Assembly: GCF_002531755.2 (NCBI RefSeq)
Contig: NZ_CP034998.1
Coordinates: 3,960,501 to 4,024,500 of the forward strand
Reading direction: 5' to 3'
Source: Rhizobium acidisoli
GTDB lineage: Bacteria > Pseudomonadota > Alphaproteobacteria > Rhizobiales > Rhizobiaceae
DNA length: 64,000 bases
The translations under genes and the position numbers were made by a program. Each line of letters starts with the position of its first letter. Within the stretch, counting starts at the first letter, position 1. The notes under the pieces were generated by a model. It saw only the letters and a list, made by a program, of their open reading frames with translations, was not told the DNA's origin and did not search any database. This document shows positions 17,869-26,392 of the stretch, piece after piece.

Positions 17869-19050
17869 TTACCCCAGTAGGCTAGTGTCCTGCTTGTGGA
17901 CGAGAAGCATGCTCGACGTATTGCCGAGGATACGGTCGTTCGAAATCATGAGCTGTGCGGAATGTGCGTCGCGCAGATGGCGTCCGAGGCTGAAGGGCGT
18001 GCCGTTCTTGTAGCCCATGATGCCGCAGATCAGCATGGCATGGTTGACGATCTCCAGGATCGTCTCGGAAGAGGCGATCTTGACGTTGTTCATCGCCACG
18101 GCAAAGCCCATCGAGGACAGCCTGTCGACATCGGCCTTCGCATCCTCATAGGCCTTGAGCCCGGCAACCACGTTGGATTTGACCATCTGCAACAGGCTCG
18201 AGACTTCGGCCAGGCGCAGCGCGCCGGGCGGCTGAGTATCGGGCGCCTTGCGGGCAGCGGCGCGCACAAAAGCCTGGGCGCGTGCGACGGCATCGACCGC
18301 GATACCGTACCAGACGCCGCTCCACAACAGGTGCGACGAGGCGAGCATCGATTGTGCCGCGATCTCGGCGAAAGGCTTCGGCAGGATCTGACGCGCCGGC
18401 GCTTCGCCCTTGAAGAGGAAACCGTCGGAGCAGGTGCCGCGCATGCCGAGCGTATTCCAGGCGTGCGTCTTCTCGAGCGTGTACTGGTCCTTGAGGAAGG
18501 CCGTCAGCACTTGGTCTGAGGAAGCCGCCTGCGCATGGGCACGCGAGGTGATGAGGATGGCGTCGGCGTGCGAACCGTAGGAAATGACGGTCGCATCCTT
18601 TTCCAGGCGGCAGGTATCGCCGTCGACTTCGACAGCGCAAATGCTGTTGCGCAGGTTTCCGCCGATACCGCCCTCGGTAGTGGCCGATGCGATCAGCAGC
18701 TGCTCGGCGGCAATGCGACGCATGAAGTCGCTATGCCATTCGCTGTCGGCGCCATGTTCGACGAGGCTCGACAGCTTGATGTGATGCATCGCGAAGACCA
18801 TGGCGCTTGCAGCGCAGGCCTGGCCGAGCATCGAGCACAATTCGGCGATCTCGGTGATCGAGGCGGATTCGCCGCCGAATTGGCGCGGCACCTGGATGCC
18901 GAGCAGCCTTTCGGCCTTCATGGCATCCACGGCTTCTCTGGGGAAGCGGGCTTCGACGTCGACCGCATCGGCGTGTTTCGCCGCGATTTCGGCGACGCGG
19001 GCGACCCTTGCGACAAGACCGTCCTGCATGATCTTGACGGGGAAATTCAT
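17869..19050 (-). CDS. Acyl-CoA-dehydrogenase-like flavoprotein acting with the carrier protein
   Basis: 393 residues. The ACAD fold is recognisable from [20 protein letters not shown] and [16 protein letters not shown], through the FAD/substrate segment [18 protein letters not shown], to the C-terminal helix [20 protein letters not shown]. At the position of the medium-chain-type catalytic Glu (YEGT after RDA) the sequence reads LMISND, so that base is missing. The start codon overlaps the carrier-protein stop (TGATG), indicating translational coupling. A flavin-dependent oxidation of an aminoacyl or acyl thioester on the carrier is a reasonable inference. A different base or a non-dehydrogenase reaction (as in ACAD-related hydroxylases) is possible. 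Confidence 0.82.
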   Translation of the reverse strand: MNFPVKIMQDGLVARVARVAEIAAKHADAVDVEARFPREAVDAMKAERLLGIQVPRQFGGESASITEIAELCSMLGQACAASAMVFAMHHIKLSSLVEHGADSEWHSDFMRRIAAEQLLIASATTEGGIGGNLRNSICAVEVDGDTCRLEKDATVISYGSHADAILITSRAHAQAASSDQVLTAFLKDQYTLEKTHAWNTLGMRGTCSDGFLFKGEAPARQILPKPFAEIAAQSMLASSHLLWSGVWYGIAVDAVARAQAFVRAAARKAPDTQPPGALRLAEVSSLLQMVKSNVVAGLKAYEDAKADVDRLSSMGFAVAMNNVKIASSETILEIVNHAMLICGIMGYKNGTPFSLGRHLRDAHSAQLMISNDRILGNTSSMLLVHKQDTSLLG

Positions 19051-19301
19051 CAGGCGACCTTCCGGCTGTCCCGAATGAGATCGACCGTCCTGGCGATCGC
19101 CGAGATGCTCGCGAAGGATTTGCGGTTCAGGAGATTGTCGGGAAATTCGATGTCGAAGGCTTCTTCGATGCCAAGCATCAGTTGCACCGAAGCAAAGGAC
19201 GTCAGACCTGCCGCATAAAGATCGGCATCGTCGGCGACCTGGTCGATCGATGCCGGAAGTTTGCCGAATTTGGCTACGAGGTCGCGGATTGTCTTATTCA
19301 T
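19050..19301 (-). CDS. Acyl carrier protein (aminoacyl carrier)
   Basis: 83 residues, a single four-helix carrier domain. The phosphopantetheine site is Ser35 in AAGLTSFASVQLM, with Thr-Ser-Phe replacing the usual Asp-Ser-Leu. The following helix, LGIEEAFDIEFPDNLLNRKS, is typical of ACPs. It is the first gene of the operon, and its stop overlaps the start of the ACAD-like gene. With a downstream amino acid:[carrier protein] ligase, this protein is the expected substrate, loaded first with phosphopantetheine by a transferase encoded elsewhere. It is unlikely to be the fatty-acid-synthesis AcpP because of its motif and context. Confidence 0.9.
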   Translation of the reverse strand: MNKTIRDLVAKFGKLPASIDQVADDADLYAAGLTSFASVQLMLGIEEAFDIEFPDNLLNRKSFASISAIARTVDLIRDSRKVA

Positions 19302-19364
19302 CCCATCACTCCAAGATTCTCATGATCCCGAACCGGCGTTCATCGCCTTGTCATGAGCGTTCTT

Positions 19365-19393
19365 TTAGTGCGGAAAACAGAAAATTCCGCTAA
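19365..19393. promoter_or_regulatory. Imperfect inverted repeat upstream of the carrier-protein operon
   Basis: TTAGTGCGGAA (19365-19375) and TTCCGCTAA (19385-19393) form an imperfect inverted repeat in the AT-rich 262-bp region between the carrier-protein gene and epmB. It could be an operator or a leader hairpin. No further gene is seen in this gap. Confidence 0.35.
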
Positions 19394-19563
19394 TTTATAG
19401 CGTTAAATATGACTAAGGCTCACAGTTAGGATTTTAGCGATTGCCGTGGCCGGAGTTACAATATCGATTTTAAATCAACGTCTTACGCTGATTTCGTCGA
19501 CGGCGCTCGACGCAATTTTCGCCGCAGCGAGTACAGAAATGACACGGAAATCGCCGTTTCACG

Positions 19564-20616
19564 TCATTCAGCGGGTGGGTAGGAATGCTCGTCACCGCGA
19601 TAATCCGAGACGGAATAACATCCATCACCCCTGGCCTGCACGGTGCTGCCGCTGACGACGGTCTTGCCGTAACCGCCCGGAATATCGAGGATGTAGGTCG
19701 GCTGGCAGAGCCCGGAAATCCGTCCGCGCAACGCCGCGACGATCCTTTGCCCCTCTTCGATCGTCAATCTGAAATGGCCGGTGCCCGGCGCCAGATCCGG
19801 GTGATGCAGGTAATAGGGTTTGACGCGGATTTCGACGAAAGCCTTCATCAGCGCCGCAAGCACGCCGGGATCGTCGTTGACGCCTTTGAGCAGCACCGAC
19901 TGGCTGACCATGGCGATGCCGGCGTCGATGAGACGGGCGCAGGCCGCACGCGCTTCCGCCGTCAGTTCCCTGACATGATTGGCATGCAGCGCCACATAGA
20001 CCGTCTTGCCGCTCGCCTTTAGCGCGTCGACCAGCGCCGCGTCGACCTTGTCGGGATCGACGACGGGAACACGCGTGTGGAAACGCACGATCTTCACATG
20101 CGCAATGTCCGCCAAGGCCTCCATGATGTCGCGAAGGCGGCGCGGAGACAGCACCAACGGATCGCCACCGGTGAGGATGACCTCCCAGATCTCCTCGTGG
20201 CCTCTGATATAATCGAAGGCTGCCTGCATCGCCGCCGCATCGAGCGTGCCGAGACCCTGCGGCCCAACCATTTCGCGCCGGAAGCAGAAGCGGCAATAGA
20301 CCGGGCAGACATGCACGGCCTTCAGCAGCACGCGATCGGGATAGCGGTGAACGATGCCTTCGACCGGGCTATGGGCTTGATCGCCAATCGGATCGGCGCG
20401 TTCTTCGGGCAAGACCGTCAGTTCGGCGGCATCGGGCACGAACTGACGCGCGATCGGATCATCGGGATCGGCGCGATCGATCAGCCTGGTCATGTCGGGC
20501 GTCAGGGCAATCGCATAACGCGCGGCAACCTCCTCGAGCGCTCTGCGATCGGCCGGCGCGACCAGCCCCGCCATCACCAGATCGTCGACGCTCTTGAGCG
20601 GCTTGACGACATTCAT
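19564..20616 (-). CDS. epmB: EF-P beta-lysylation protein EpmB (lysine 2,3-aminomutase family, radical SAM)
   Basis: 350 residues. The radical-SAM cluster motif is HVCPVYCRFCFRREMVGP (CxxxCxxC), followed by the glycine-rich SAM segment EVILTGGDPLVLSPRRLRD. PLP-binding features of the KamA family lie in the C-terminal half (GRISGLCQPTYILDIPGGYG). EpmB converts alpha-lysine to (R)-beta-lysine, which EpmA attaches to elongation factor P. The gene overlaps the 3' end of epmA by 4 nt and efp is divergent just beyond, so the assignment to EF-P modification rather than lysine fermentation is firm. Confidence 0.92.
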   Translation of the reverse strand: MNVVKPLKSVDDLVMAGLVAPADRRALEEVAARYAIALTPDMTRLIDRADPDDPIARQFVPDAAELTVLPEERADPIGDQAHSPVEGIVHRYPDRVLLKAVHVCPVYCRFCFRREMVGPQGLGTLDAAAMQAAFDYIRGHEEIWEVILTGGDPLVLSPRRLRDIMEALADIAHVKIVRFHTRVPVVDPDKVDAALVDALKASGKTVYVALHANHVRELTAEARAACARLIDAGIAMVSQSVLLKGVNDDPGVLAALMKAFVEIRVKPYYLHHPDLAPGTGHFRLTIEEGQRIVAALRGRISGLCQPTYILDIPGGYGKTVVSGSTVQARGDGCYSVSDYRGDEHSYPPAE

Positions 20617-21674
20617 CGTCCATACTCCGCGACCGGCGCCCAGAGCACCTGATCGATGCGCGACGCTCCCGTCGCCAACATCACCAGCCGGTCGAAGCCG
20701 AGCGCGATGCCGCTTGCCTCGGGCATCAGCGAAAGTGCGGCGAGGAAATCCTCGTCGATCGGATAGGTCTCGCCATAGATACGCGCCTTCTCGGCCATCT
20801 CGATCTCGAACCGCCGGCGCTGCTCGGCAGCGTTGGTCAGTTCGCCGAAGCCGTTGGCAAGTTCGACGCCGCAGGCATAGAGCTCGAAACGCTCGGCAAC
20901 CCTCGGGTCGCGGGCCGAAGGGCGCGCGAGCGCTGCCTCCGAGACCGGATATTCGTCGAGGATGGTGATGCGGCCGAAGCCGAGATGCGGCTCGATCTTT
21001 TCGACCAGCACCCGGCTGAACAAATCGGCCCAGCCGTCGTCATCGGCAACACGCATACCGACACGCTTCATCTCGGCCGCGAGATGATCGCGATCGGTCG
21101 AACCGCCGGCGGCGACTGAAGAGAGAAGATCGATACCGGCATGGCGCTCAAAGGCTTCGGCAACGCTGATCCGCTCCGGACCGGCAAAAGGATCACTCGC
21201 GCCGCCGCGATAGGCAAGCTTTTCGGTCTTCACCGTTTCGGCCGCCAGCGCCAGGATCCGCACACAATCCATCATCAGGCTCTCATAGCTTTCGCCGGCC
21301 CGGTACCATTCGAGCATGGTGAATTCGGGATGGTGCAGCGGCCCGCGCTCGCGGTTGCGATAGACATGGGCAAAACACGAGATACGTTCTTCACCCGCCG
21401 CAAGCAGCTTCTTGCAGGCGAATTCCGGCGAGGTGTGCAGATAGAACGGCGCCTTTTGCCCGTCCGTCGTCAGCGCTTCCGTGGCGAAGGCATGCAGATG
21501 CGCCTCGTTGCCCGGCGAGATTTGCAGCACCGCCGTATCCACCTCGAGGAAATCTTCGCGCGCGAAAAAGCCGCGCAGCGCCGCCTGGATCGCATTGCGC
21601 CCGATCAGGAACGGGCGGCGGTCGGCATGCACGGACGGGGTCCACCAGGGGGACGCTTTCGCCGAAGAGTTCAT
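20613..21674 (-). CDS. epmA: Elongation factor P--beta-lysine ligase EpmA (GenX/PoxA)
   Basis: 353 residues, matching a class II lysyl-tRNA-synthetase catalytic core without the anticodon-binding domain, as in PoxA/GenX. Motif 2 appears as RISCFAHVYRNRERGPLHHP with EFTMLEWYRAGE. Motif 3 is EASGIALGFDRLVMLATGAS. It ligates beta-lysine to the conserved lysine of EF-P, helping ribosomes through polyproline stretches. It is co-transcribed with epmB (4-nt overlap) and divergent from efp. No EpmC hydroxylase is seen in the window. Confidence 0.93.
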   Translation of the reverse strand: MNSSAKASPWWTPSVHADRRPFLIGRNAIQAALRGFFAREDFLEVDTAVLQISPGNEAHLHAFATEALTTDGQKAPFYLHTSPEFACKKLLAAGEERISCFAHVYRNRERGPLHHPEFTMLEWYRAGESYESLMMDCVRILALAAETVKTEKLAYRGGASDPFAGPERISVAEAFERHAGIDLLSSVAAGGSTDRDHLAAEMKRVGMRVADDDGWADLFSRVLVEKIEPHLGFGRITILDEYPVSEAALARPSARDPRVAERFELYACGVELANGFGELTNAAEQRRRFEIEMAEKARIYGETYPIDEDFLAALSLMPEASGIALGFDRLVMLATGASRIDQVLWAPVAEYGR

Positions 21675-21821
21675 TCCAAGCTTTCTTCGCCGGAGAAGCC
21701 GGTATGGGGATGGCTATTTCCCGGATTTTAGGTTAGTTGCGCCCCAAAGAAAAATATTTGCGTCTCAGAGGCGTCTCGACAGTCATCTACGACGCCGAAA
21801 GCCGAGTTACAAGGAAGTCTT

Positions 21822-22391
21822 ATGGTCAAGGTCATCGCCTCTTCGGTCCGCAAGGGCAACGTTCTCGATGTCGACGGCAAGCTCTACGTCGTTCTCACCG
21901 CCCAGAACTTTCACCCGGGCAAGGGCACGCCGGTCACCCAGGTCGACATGCGCCGCATCGTCGACGGCGTGAAGGTCTCCGAGCGCTGGCGCACCACCGA
22001 ACAGGTCGAGCGCGCCTTCGTCGAGGACGTCTCCTTCCAGTATCTCTATGAAGACGGCGAAGGCTTCCACTTCATGAACCCGGGCAACTACGATCAGGTC
22101 GTGGTCGATGTCGAAACCATGGGCGATCAGAAGGCCTATCTGCAGGAAGGCATGTCCTGCATCCTGTCGATCCATGAAGGCATTCCGCTCGCGCTCGAAC
22201 TGCCGCGCCACGTGACGCTCGAAATCACCGAGACCGAGCCGGTCGTCAAGGGTCAGACGGCATCGTCTTCCTACAAGCCGGCCATGCTGTCGAACGGCGT
22301 GCGCACCATGGTGCCGCCGCACATCAATGCCGGCACCCGCGTCGTCATCGCAACGGAAGACAATTCCTACGTCGAACGCGCCAAGGACTGA
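21822..22391 (+). CDS. efp: Translation elongation factor P
   Basis: 189 residues, full length. The N-terminal KOW-like domain carries the loop [12 protein letters not shown], where Lys34 is the site of beta-lysylation. The OB domains follow ([39 protein letters not shown]). It acts at the ribosomal E/P site to promote peptide-bond formation at polyproline motifs. It is divergent from epmA-epmB with a 147-bp shared upstream region and is followed by a strong terminator. Confidence 0.97.
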   Translation: MVKVIASSVRKGNVLDVDGKLYVVLTAQNFHPGKGTPVTQVDMRRIVDGVKVSERWRTTEQVERAFVEDVSFQYLYEDGEGFHFMNPGNYDQVVVDVETMGDQKAYLQEGMSCILSIHEGIPLALELPRHVTLEITETEPVVKGQTASSSYKPAMLSNGVRTMVPPHINAGTRVVIATEDNSYVERAKD

Positions 22392-22411
22392 TCCTGGCTC
22401 TCACTTCACGC

Positions 22412-22439
22412 AAAAGGCCGGTTTCGACCGGCCTTTTTT
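22412..22439 (+). terminator. Rho-independent terminator of efp
   Basis: AAAAGGCCGG-TTTCGA-CCGGCC followed by TTTTTT, 20 bp after the efp stop codon. Confidence 0.9.
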
Positions 22440-22448
22440 ATGTCCGCT

Positions 22449-22547
22449 GCATGTCGCCCGGAAGTGTGCAGCGGTCCGGGATAACGACATGCATAAGAAC
22501 AAAAACGAAGCGCGTTGCATGAATCAAATTCGATGCGACGCGCTTTT
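22449..22547. repeat. RIME-like two-palindrome repeat, copy B
   Basis: Nearly the same sequence and layout as copy A: first palindrome GCATGTCGCCCGG...CGACATGC with core GGAAGTGTGCAGCGGT, then AAGCGCGTTGCATG...CATGCGACGCGCTT-type arms. Its right edge reaches the stop codon of the convergent SIS gene. The insertion therefore supplies the end of that gene's transcript. Confidence 0.85.
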
Positions 22548-23274
22548 AGAGATGTGGGTTGCGCGGCCGGTATTTCCGCACGAGCTTCTGATTGATCTCG
22601 GCGGCACCTGGCATGTTGGCGCTGAGATAAACCGGCGCATCGCCGGATTTCGAAAGCTCCGAGGCGACTTCGGCGAAGATCGCATTGATGACCGTCACCC
22701 CGACCGCCGTCGAGACCGGCCCCACCCGAAGCCCCGTGCCTTCCAGATCGAGAACGGCATCCCCTGGCGGCAGCCCGTTGTCGAGCACCACATCGGCCGC
22801 GTCGGCAAGCCGCCGGCGACCATTGGCGATCGCTGAGGAATAGGCGATCGACGTGATGGCAATCACCTTTGCGCCGATTTCGCGCGCATAGTCGGCAGCC
22901 TCGATCGGCGCGGCGTTCACGCCCGAATTGGAGGCGATAATAATGACATCGCCCGGCTGCATGCCGTATCGCTCCAACATCGGCCGCACCAGGCCCTGCG
23001 TGCGCTCATAGACCGAACTGATGACCGCCCCCTCATGCAGCATGGCCGAGCCGACGAGCACCGGCACGGTGAAGGCGAGGCCGCCGGCCCGATAATGCAC
23101 CTCTTCCGCCAGCATATGCGAATGGCCGGTGCCGAAGACATAGACGCGCTTGTCGCCGCGGGCAGCATCGAGAATGACATCAGCCGCCTGCGCCATCGGC
23201 TCGGCAAGCGTCTGCTTCAATTCTTCCAGCCGGCCGATCAGATTGGAGAAGTAGGCATCGGTAATATCGGTCAT
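22546..23274 (-). CDS. SIS-domain sugar-phosphate protein (UPF0309 family)
   Basis: 242 residues from ATG 23274, chosen because AAGGAG lies 7 nt upstream; an in-frame ATG at 23295 overlaps nagA by 4 nt. One SIS domain: [20 protein letters not shown] near residue 40 and [20 protein letters not shown] near residue 105 are the two phosphosugar-binding strands. UPF0309 proteins have no firm function. Being fourth in an operon with GntR, a GlmS-type SIS protein and NagA, it should act on an amino-sugar phosphate, perhaps as an isomerase or etherase-like enzyme. The C-terminus ends at a repeat element. Confidence 0.82.
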   Translation of the reverse strand: MTDITDAYFSNLIGRLEELKQTLAEPMAQAADVILDAARGDKRVYVFGTGHSHMLAEEVHYRAGGLAFTVPVLVGSAMLHEGAVISSVYERTQGLVRPMLERYGMQPGDVIIIASNSGVNAAPIEAADYAREIGAKVIAITSIAYSSAIANGRRRLADAADVVLDNGLPPGDAVLDLEGTGLRVGPVSTAVGVTVINAIFAEVASELSKSGDAPVYLSANMPGAAEINQKLVRKYRPRNPHL

Positions 23275-23291
23275 CCCACGTCTCCTTGAGG

Positions 23292-24443
23292 TCACACCGT
23301 TTCGCCGGCAAGCCAGGTGGCGGTGACGGTAAGCGCATCGGTGAGATGCACGAGATCGGCGCGCGCGCCGGGCGAGAGGTAGCCGCGATCGGCAAGCCTG
23401 AGGAAACGGGCGGGGTAAAGCGTCGCCATGCGCAGGGCTTCGGCGAGCGTCAGGTCGAGATAGGTGACGCCGTAGCGGATCGTCGAGATCATGTCGACGT
23501 CGGAACCGGCCAGCGTGCCGTCGGACAGCACCAGCTTCGAGCAGAAGCCGCCTCTTTCGCGCCGGACGGTGCGCCCGTTCAGCGTGAAGGAATCCTTCTC
23601 AGACCCGACGAGCGACATCGCATCGGTGACGAAGAACAGCTTGCCTTCGCCGCGCTTGGCGCGCAGCGCCGTGCGCAGCGCCTTCGGATCGACGTGGTGA
23701 CCGTCGGCGATGATGCCGCACCAGGTCGAGGGATGGTCGATCGCCGCGCCGACGAGGCCGGGCGCACGGTGCCCCATCTGACTCATCGCGTTGAAAAGAT
23801 GCGTGACGCCACGCGCGCCGGCATCGAAACGTTCCTCCGCCGCCTCGCTCGAGCAATCGGAATGGCCGATGCTGACGGTGACGCCGCCTTCCGCAAGTTC
23901 GCGCACCTGGGCAACCGTTACCTGCTCGGCCGCCATGGTGACGAGCAGCGTGCCGATCGCCTCGCGCGCCCGGATGAAGGCCTTGACGTCGCGGTCCTCG
24001 ACCGGCCGCATCAGCTCGGCCAGATGCGCGCCCTTGCGGGCCGGCGCCAGATGCGGGCCTTCGAGATGCAGGCCGGCGACGCCGCGGTTCGCCTTGACCG
24101 CTTCTGTCGCCGCCTCGATCGCGGCAGTGGATGCCTCCGATGTATCGGTGATCAGCGTCGGCAGCAGCGATGTCGTGCCATAGGGCCGGTGCCCGCCGGC
24201 GATGATCGCCATCGAGGCGGCTGAAGGTTCGTCGTTCAGCATCCGCCCTGCGCCGCCGTTGACCTGCGCATCGATGAAGCCGGCCGACAGCACGCCGCCG
24301 GAAAGCGTCACCCTCTCGCCATCCGGCAGATCGTTTCCAGCAGCGATCGCTTCGACCCGTCCATCGGCAACGATGAGCGCCTTGTCGTCATGGAAACGCT
24401 CGCCATCGAAGATGCGCGCGCCGACGAAGATCTTGCGGGCCAT
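23292..24443 (-). CDS. nagA: N-acetylglucosamine-6-phosphate deacetylase
   Basis: 383 residues, amidohydrolase superfamily. The barrel opens with [20 protein letters not shown]. The metal/substrate residues appear in [17 protein letters not shown] (Glu), [16 protein letters not shown] (His), [15 protein letters not shown] (His) and [11 protein letters not shown] (catalytic Asp). It removes the acetyl group from GlcNAc-6-phosphate. It overlaps its upstream SIS neighbour by 1 nt, giving a deacetylation-deamination pair for amino-sugar use. Confidence 0.93.
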   Translation of the reverse strand: MARKIFVGARIFDGERFHDDKALIVADGRVEAIAAGNDLPDGERVTLSGGVLSAGFIDAQVNGGAGRMLNDEPSAASMAIIAGGHRPYGTTSLLPTLITDTSEASTAAIEAATEAVKANRGVAGLHLEGPHLAPARKGAHLAELMRPVEDRDVKAFIRAREAIGTLLVTMAAEQVTVAQVRELAEGGVTVSIGHSDCSSEAAEERFDAGARGVTHLFNAMSQMGHRAPGLVGAAIDHPSTWCGIIADGHHVDPKALRTALRAKRGEGKLFFVTDAMSLVGSEKDSFTLNGRTVRRERGGFCSKLVLSDGTLAGSDVDMISTIRYGVTYLDLTLAEALRMATLYPARFLRLADRGYLSPGARADLVHLTDALTVTATWLAGETV

Positions 24444-25474
24444 CAGACCGTCTCCGTCACCTTGAGCAGGTTTGCCGGCCTGTCGGGATCGAAGCCCTTG
24501 CGGCGCGTGACCGACTCGATCAGCCGGTAATAGACGAGCAGCGACACCAGGGGATCGACCAGGCCGTTGCCGGTCGTCGGCACGCGCAGATTGACGCCGG
24601 AAAGCGGCTGCGTAGAGAAACCGACAGTGGTGGCGCCGAGCTTCTGCAGACGCTCCAGCGCCTGGCCGTTATTGGCGAAGGCCGCATCGTCGGGCGCAAA
24701 GGCGACGATCGGAAAGCCCGGCTGCACCAGCCGCATCGGACCGTGCATCAGTTCCGCCAGCGAGAAGGCTTCGGCATGCAGGCCGGACGTTTCCTTGGCC
24801 TTCAGCGCCGCTTCGAGCGCGATCGCGAAGGCCGGGCCGCGGCCGGCGGTATAGAGCGAGGTCGCGTTGAAGAGCACCTCTTCGGCTGCCGCCGTGTCGA
24901 TCCCGGCGGTGGCCGAAAGCGCTTCCGGCAGTTTGCCGAGTGCGGCCTGCAGCTCGGACGCGCCGCCGATCGCAGCCGTCACCCCGGAAAGCGCGGCGAC
25001 CGAAGCGATGAAGGATTTCGTCGCCGCGACGCTCTTTTCCGCACCGGCATTGAGGCCGAGAACGATATCGGCCTGTTTCGCCAGCGGGCTGTCGGTGACG
25101 TTGACGACGGCGATCGTCGTCGCCCCACCCTTCTTGGCCGCATCCTGCAATGCGACGATATCCGGGCTGGCGCCCGACTGCGAGACGGTGAAATGAACGC
25201 CGCCCTTCAGATGGAGAGCAGCGCCGTAGACCGAAGCGATCGACGGGCCGACCGATGCGACCGGGACGCCGCAGGTGATCTCGAAAAGATATTTGAAGAA
25301 GGTGGCGGCGTGGTCCGAGGAGCCGCGCGCCGCCGTCGTCACCACGCTCGGGCGGGCGGACGAAAACAGCCGGGCGATCTCGGCAAAGACCGGTTTTTCC
25401 TTTTCGAGAAGCGTGGCCACCACCTCCGGCGATTGGCCCGCTTCTTGAAGCATCAGCGACTGGTTCTCACTCAT
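24443..25474 (-). CDS. SIS-domain glucosamine-6-phosphate deaminase/isomerase (AgaS/NagB-II type)
   Basis: 343 residues with two SIS domains like the isomerase half of GlmS but no glutaminase domain. Examples are VVTTAARGSSDHAATFFKYL and VHFTVSQSGASPDIVALQDA in domain 1, and LYTAGRGPAFAIALEAALKA with ETSGLHAEAFSLAELMHGPM in domain 2. Such proteins next to nagA replace NagB, converting glucosamine-6-phosphate to fructose-6-phosphate plus ammonia. No classical nagB occurs here, supporting this role. Its start overlaps the GntR stop by 4 nt. Confidence 0.85.
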   Translation of the reverse strand: MSENQSLMLQEAGQSPEVVATLLEKEKPVFAEIARLFSSARPSVVTTAARGSSDHAATFFKYLFEITCGVPVASVGPSIASVYGAALHLKGGVHFTVSQSGASPDIVALQDAAKKGGATTIAVVNVTDSPLAKQADIVLGLNAGAEKSVAATKSFIASVAALSGVTAAIGGASELQAALGKLPEALSATAGIDTAAAEEVLFNATSLYTAGRGPAFAIALEAALKAKETSGLHAEAFSLAELMHGPMRLVQPGFPIVAFAPDDAAFANNGQALERLQKLGATTVGFSTQPLSGVNLRVPTTGNGLVDPLVSLLVYYRLIESVTRRKGFDPDRPANLLKVTETV

Positions 25475-26244
25475 AGGTCATCTCCGATTCTCAATTCGGC
25501 AACGAAATCATAGGCATCGCCGCGATAATGCGAGCGGGTGTATTCAACGACGCGCTGGTCTTCCAGGCGCGAGACGCGTTCGATCAGCAGAGCTGGCGCG
25601 CCGGCATCGACGTTCAGGATCGCCGCGGAGGACGGGTCAAGCGTCACCGCGGTCAGCCGCTGCAGCGCCCGCACCGGCCTGTGGCCGTTGGCGGTCAGCG
25701 CATCATAGAGCGATCCCTCGCCGCCGGCATCGTCGCCTAAAAACTTGATCGGCACCACGGCGCGTTCGATCGCCAGCGGCAGGCCGTCGGCGAGACGCAG
25801 CCGGTCGAGCCTGAGCACCGGCTCGTCGCCGCCAAGCCCGAGCAGGAAGGATTCGTCCGGCGACGGCGTATTGACCGTCCGTGACAAGATCTTTGCAGCC
25901 GGTTGACGCCCGCGCGAGCGCATGTCGGCGGAGAAGGAGGAAAGCCGCCAGAGCGACTGCTCCATGCGCTCCACCTTGCTCGATACGAAAGTACCGCTTC
26001 CGTGGCGCGATTCCAGTGCGCCGGATGCCATCAGATCGCGATAGGCGGTGCGTACGGTGACGCGGCCGAGCTTCAAGGCCTCGGCAAGGTCGCGCTCCCC
26101 CGGCAGCGCCGTGCCGGGCTTCAGCAATCCTTCCTGAATAAGGCCGGTCAGCGTCTGCGCCAGCCGCTTGTAGAGCGGCCCGGTCAGCGCCGCATCGCGC
26201 AGGCCGCGGCCGTTGAGCTCCGCTATCAGACTGGTTCTATCCAT
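25471..26244 (-). CDS. GntR/HutC-family regulator of the amino-sugar operon
   Basis: 257 residues from ATG 26244 (MDRTSLIAELNGRG); the longer upstream frame crosses the operator-like repeats and is rejected. The N-terminal winged helix is GTALPGERDLAEALKLGRVT then VRTAYRDLMASGALESRHGS. The C-terminal UTRA domain (LRLADGLPLAIERAVVP; VEYTRSHYRGDAYDFVAEL) binds small ligands such as glucosamine-6-phosphate in NagR/DasR proteins. It is the first gene of the operon with nagA and two SIS proteins, and inverted repeats overlap its start. Negative autoregulation relieved by an amino-sugar phosphate is the natural expectation. Confidence 0.9.
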   Translation of the reverse strand: MDRTSLIAELNGRGLRDAALTGPLYKRLAQTLTGLIQEGLLKPGTALPGERDLAEALKLGRVTVRTAYRDLMASGALESRHGSGTFVSSKVERMEQSLWRLSSFSADMRSRGRQPAAKILSRTVNTPSPDESFLLGLGGDEPVLRLDRLRLADGLPLAIERAVVPIKFLGDDAGGEGSLYDALTANGHRPVRALQRLTAVTLDPSSAAILNVDAGAPALLIERVSRLEDQRVVEYTRSHYRGDAYDFVAELRIGDDL

Positions 26245-26272
26245 GGACACACAATAGAACCTATTTAGAACC
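26233..26272. promoter_or_regulatory. Candidate GntR operator at the amino-sugar operon start
   Basis: GGTTCTAT (26233-26240) and ATAGAACC (26254-26261) are perfect inverted half-sites spanning the GntR start codon. A third half-site TAGAACC (26266-26272) follows in tandem. This arrangement next to an autoregulated GntR-family gene suggests an operator, though the spacing is wider than for a single dimer site. Confidence 0.5.
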
Positions 26273-26303
26273 AATCGGCAAGATAGAATTACCGGCAAGC
26301 GAG

Positions 26304-26338
26304 AAAAAACCTCCCCGGCGCGGGCCGAAGAGGTTTTC
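26304..26338 (-). terminator. Terminator downstream of galM
   Basis: AAAACCTC (26306-26313) pairs with GAGGTTTT (26330-26337), and the minus strand continues with a T-run (TTTTTT at 26304-26309). It separates galM from the amino-sugar operon promoter. Confidence 0.7.
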
Positions 26339-26392
26339 ATAGCGATAGAATTTGACAGCCGTAGGTCCGGCGCCGCGTCTCGAAAAAGACGC

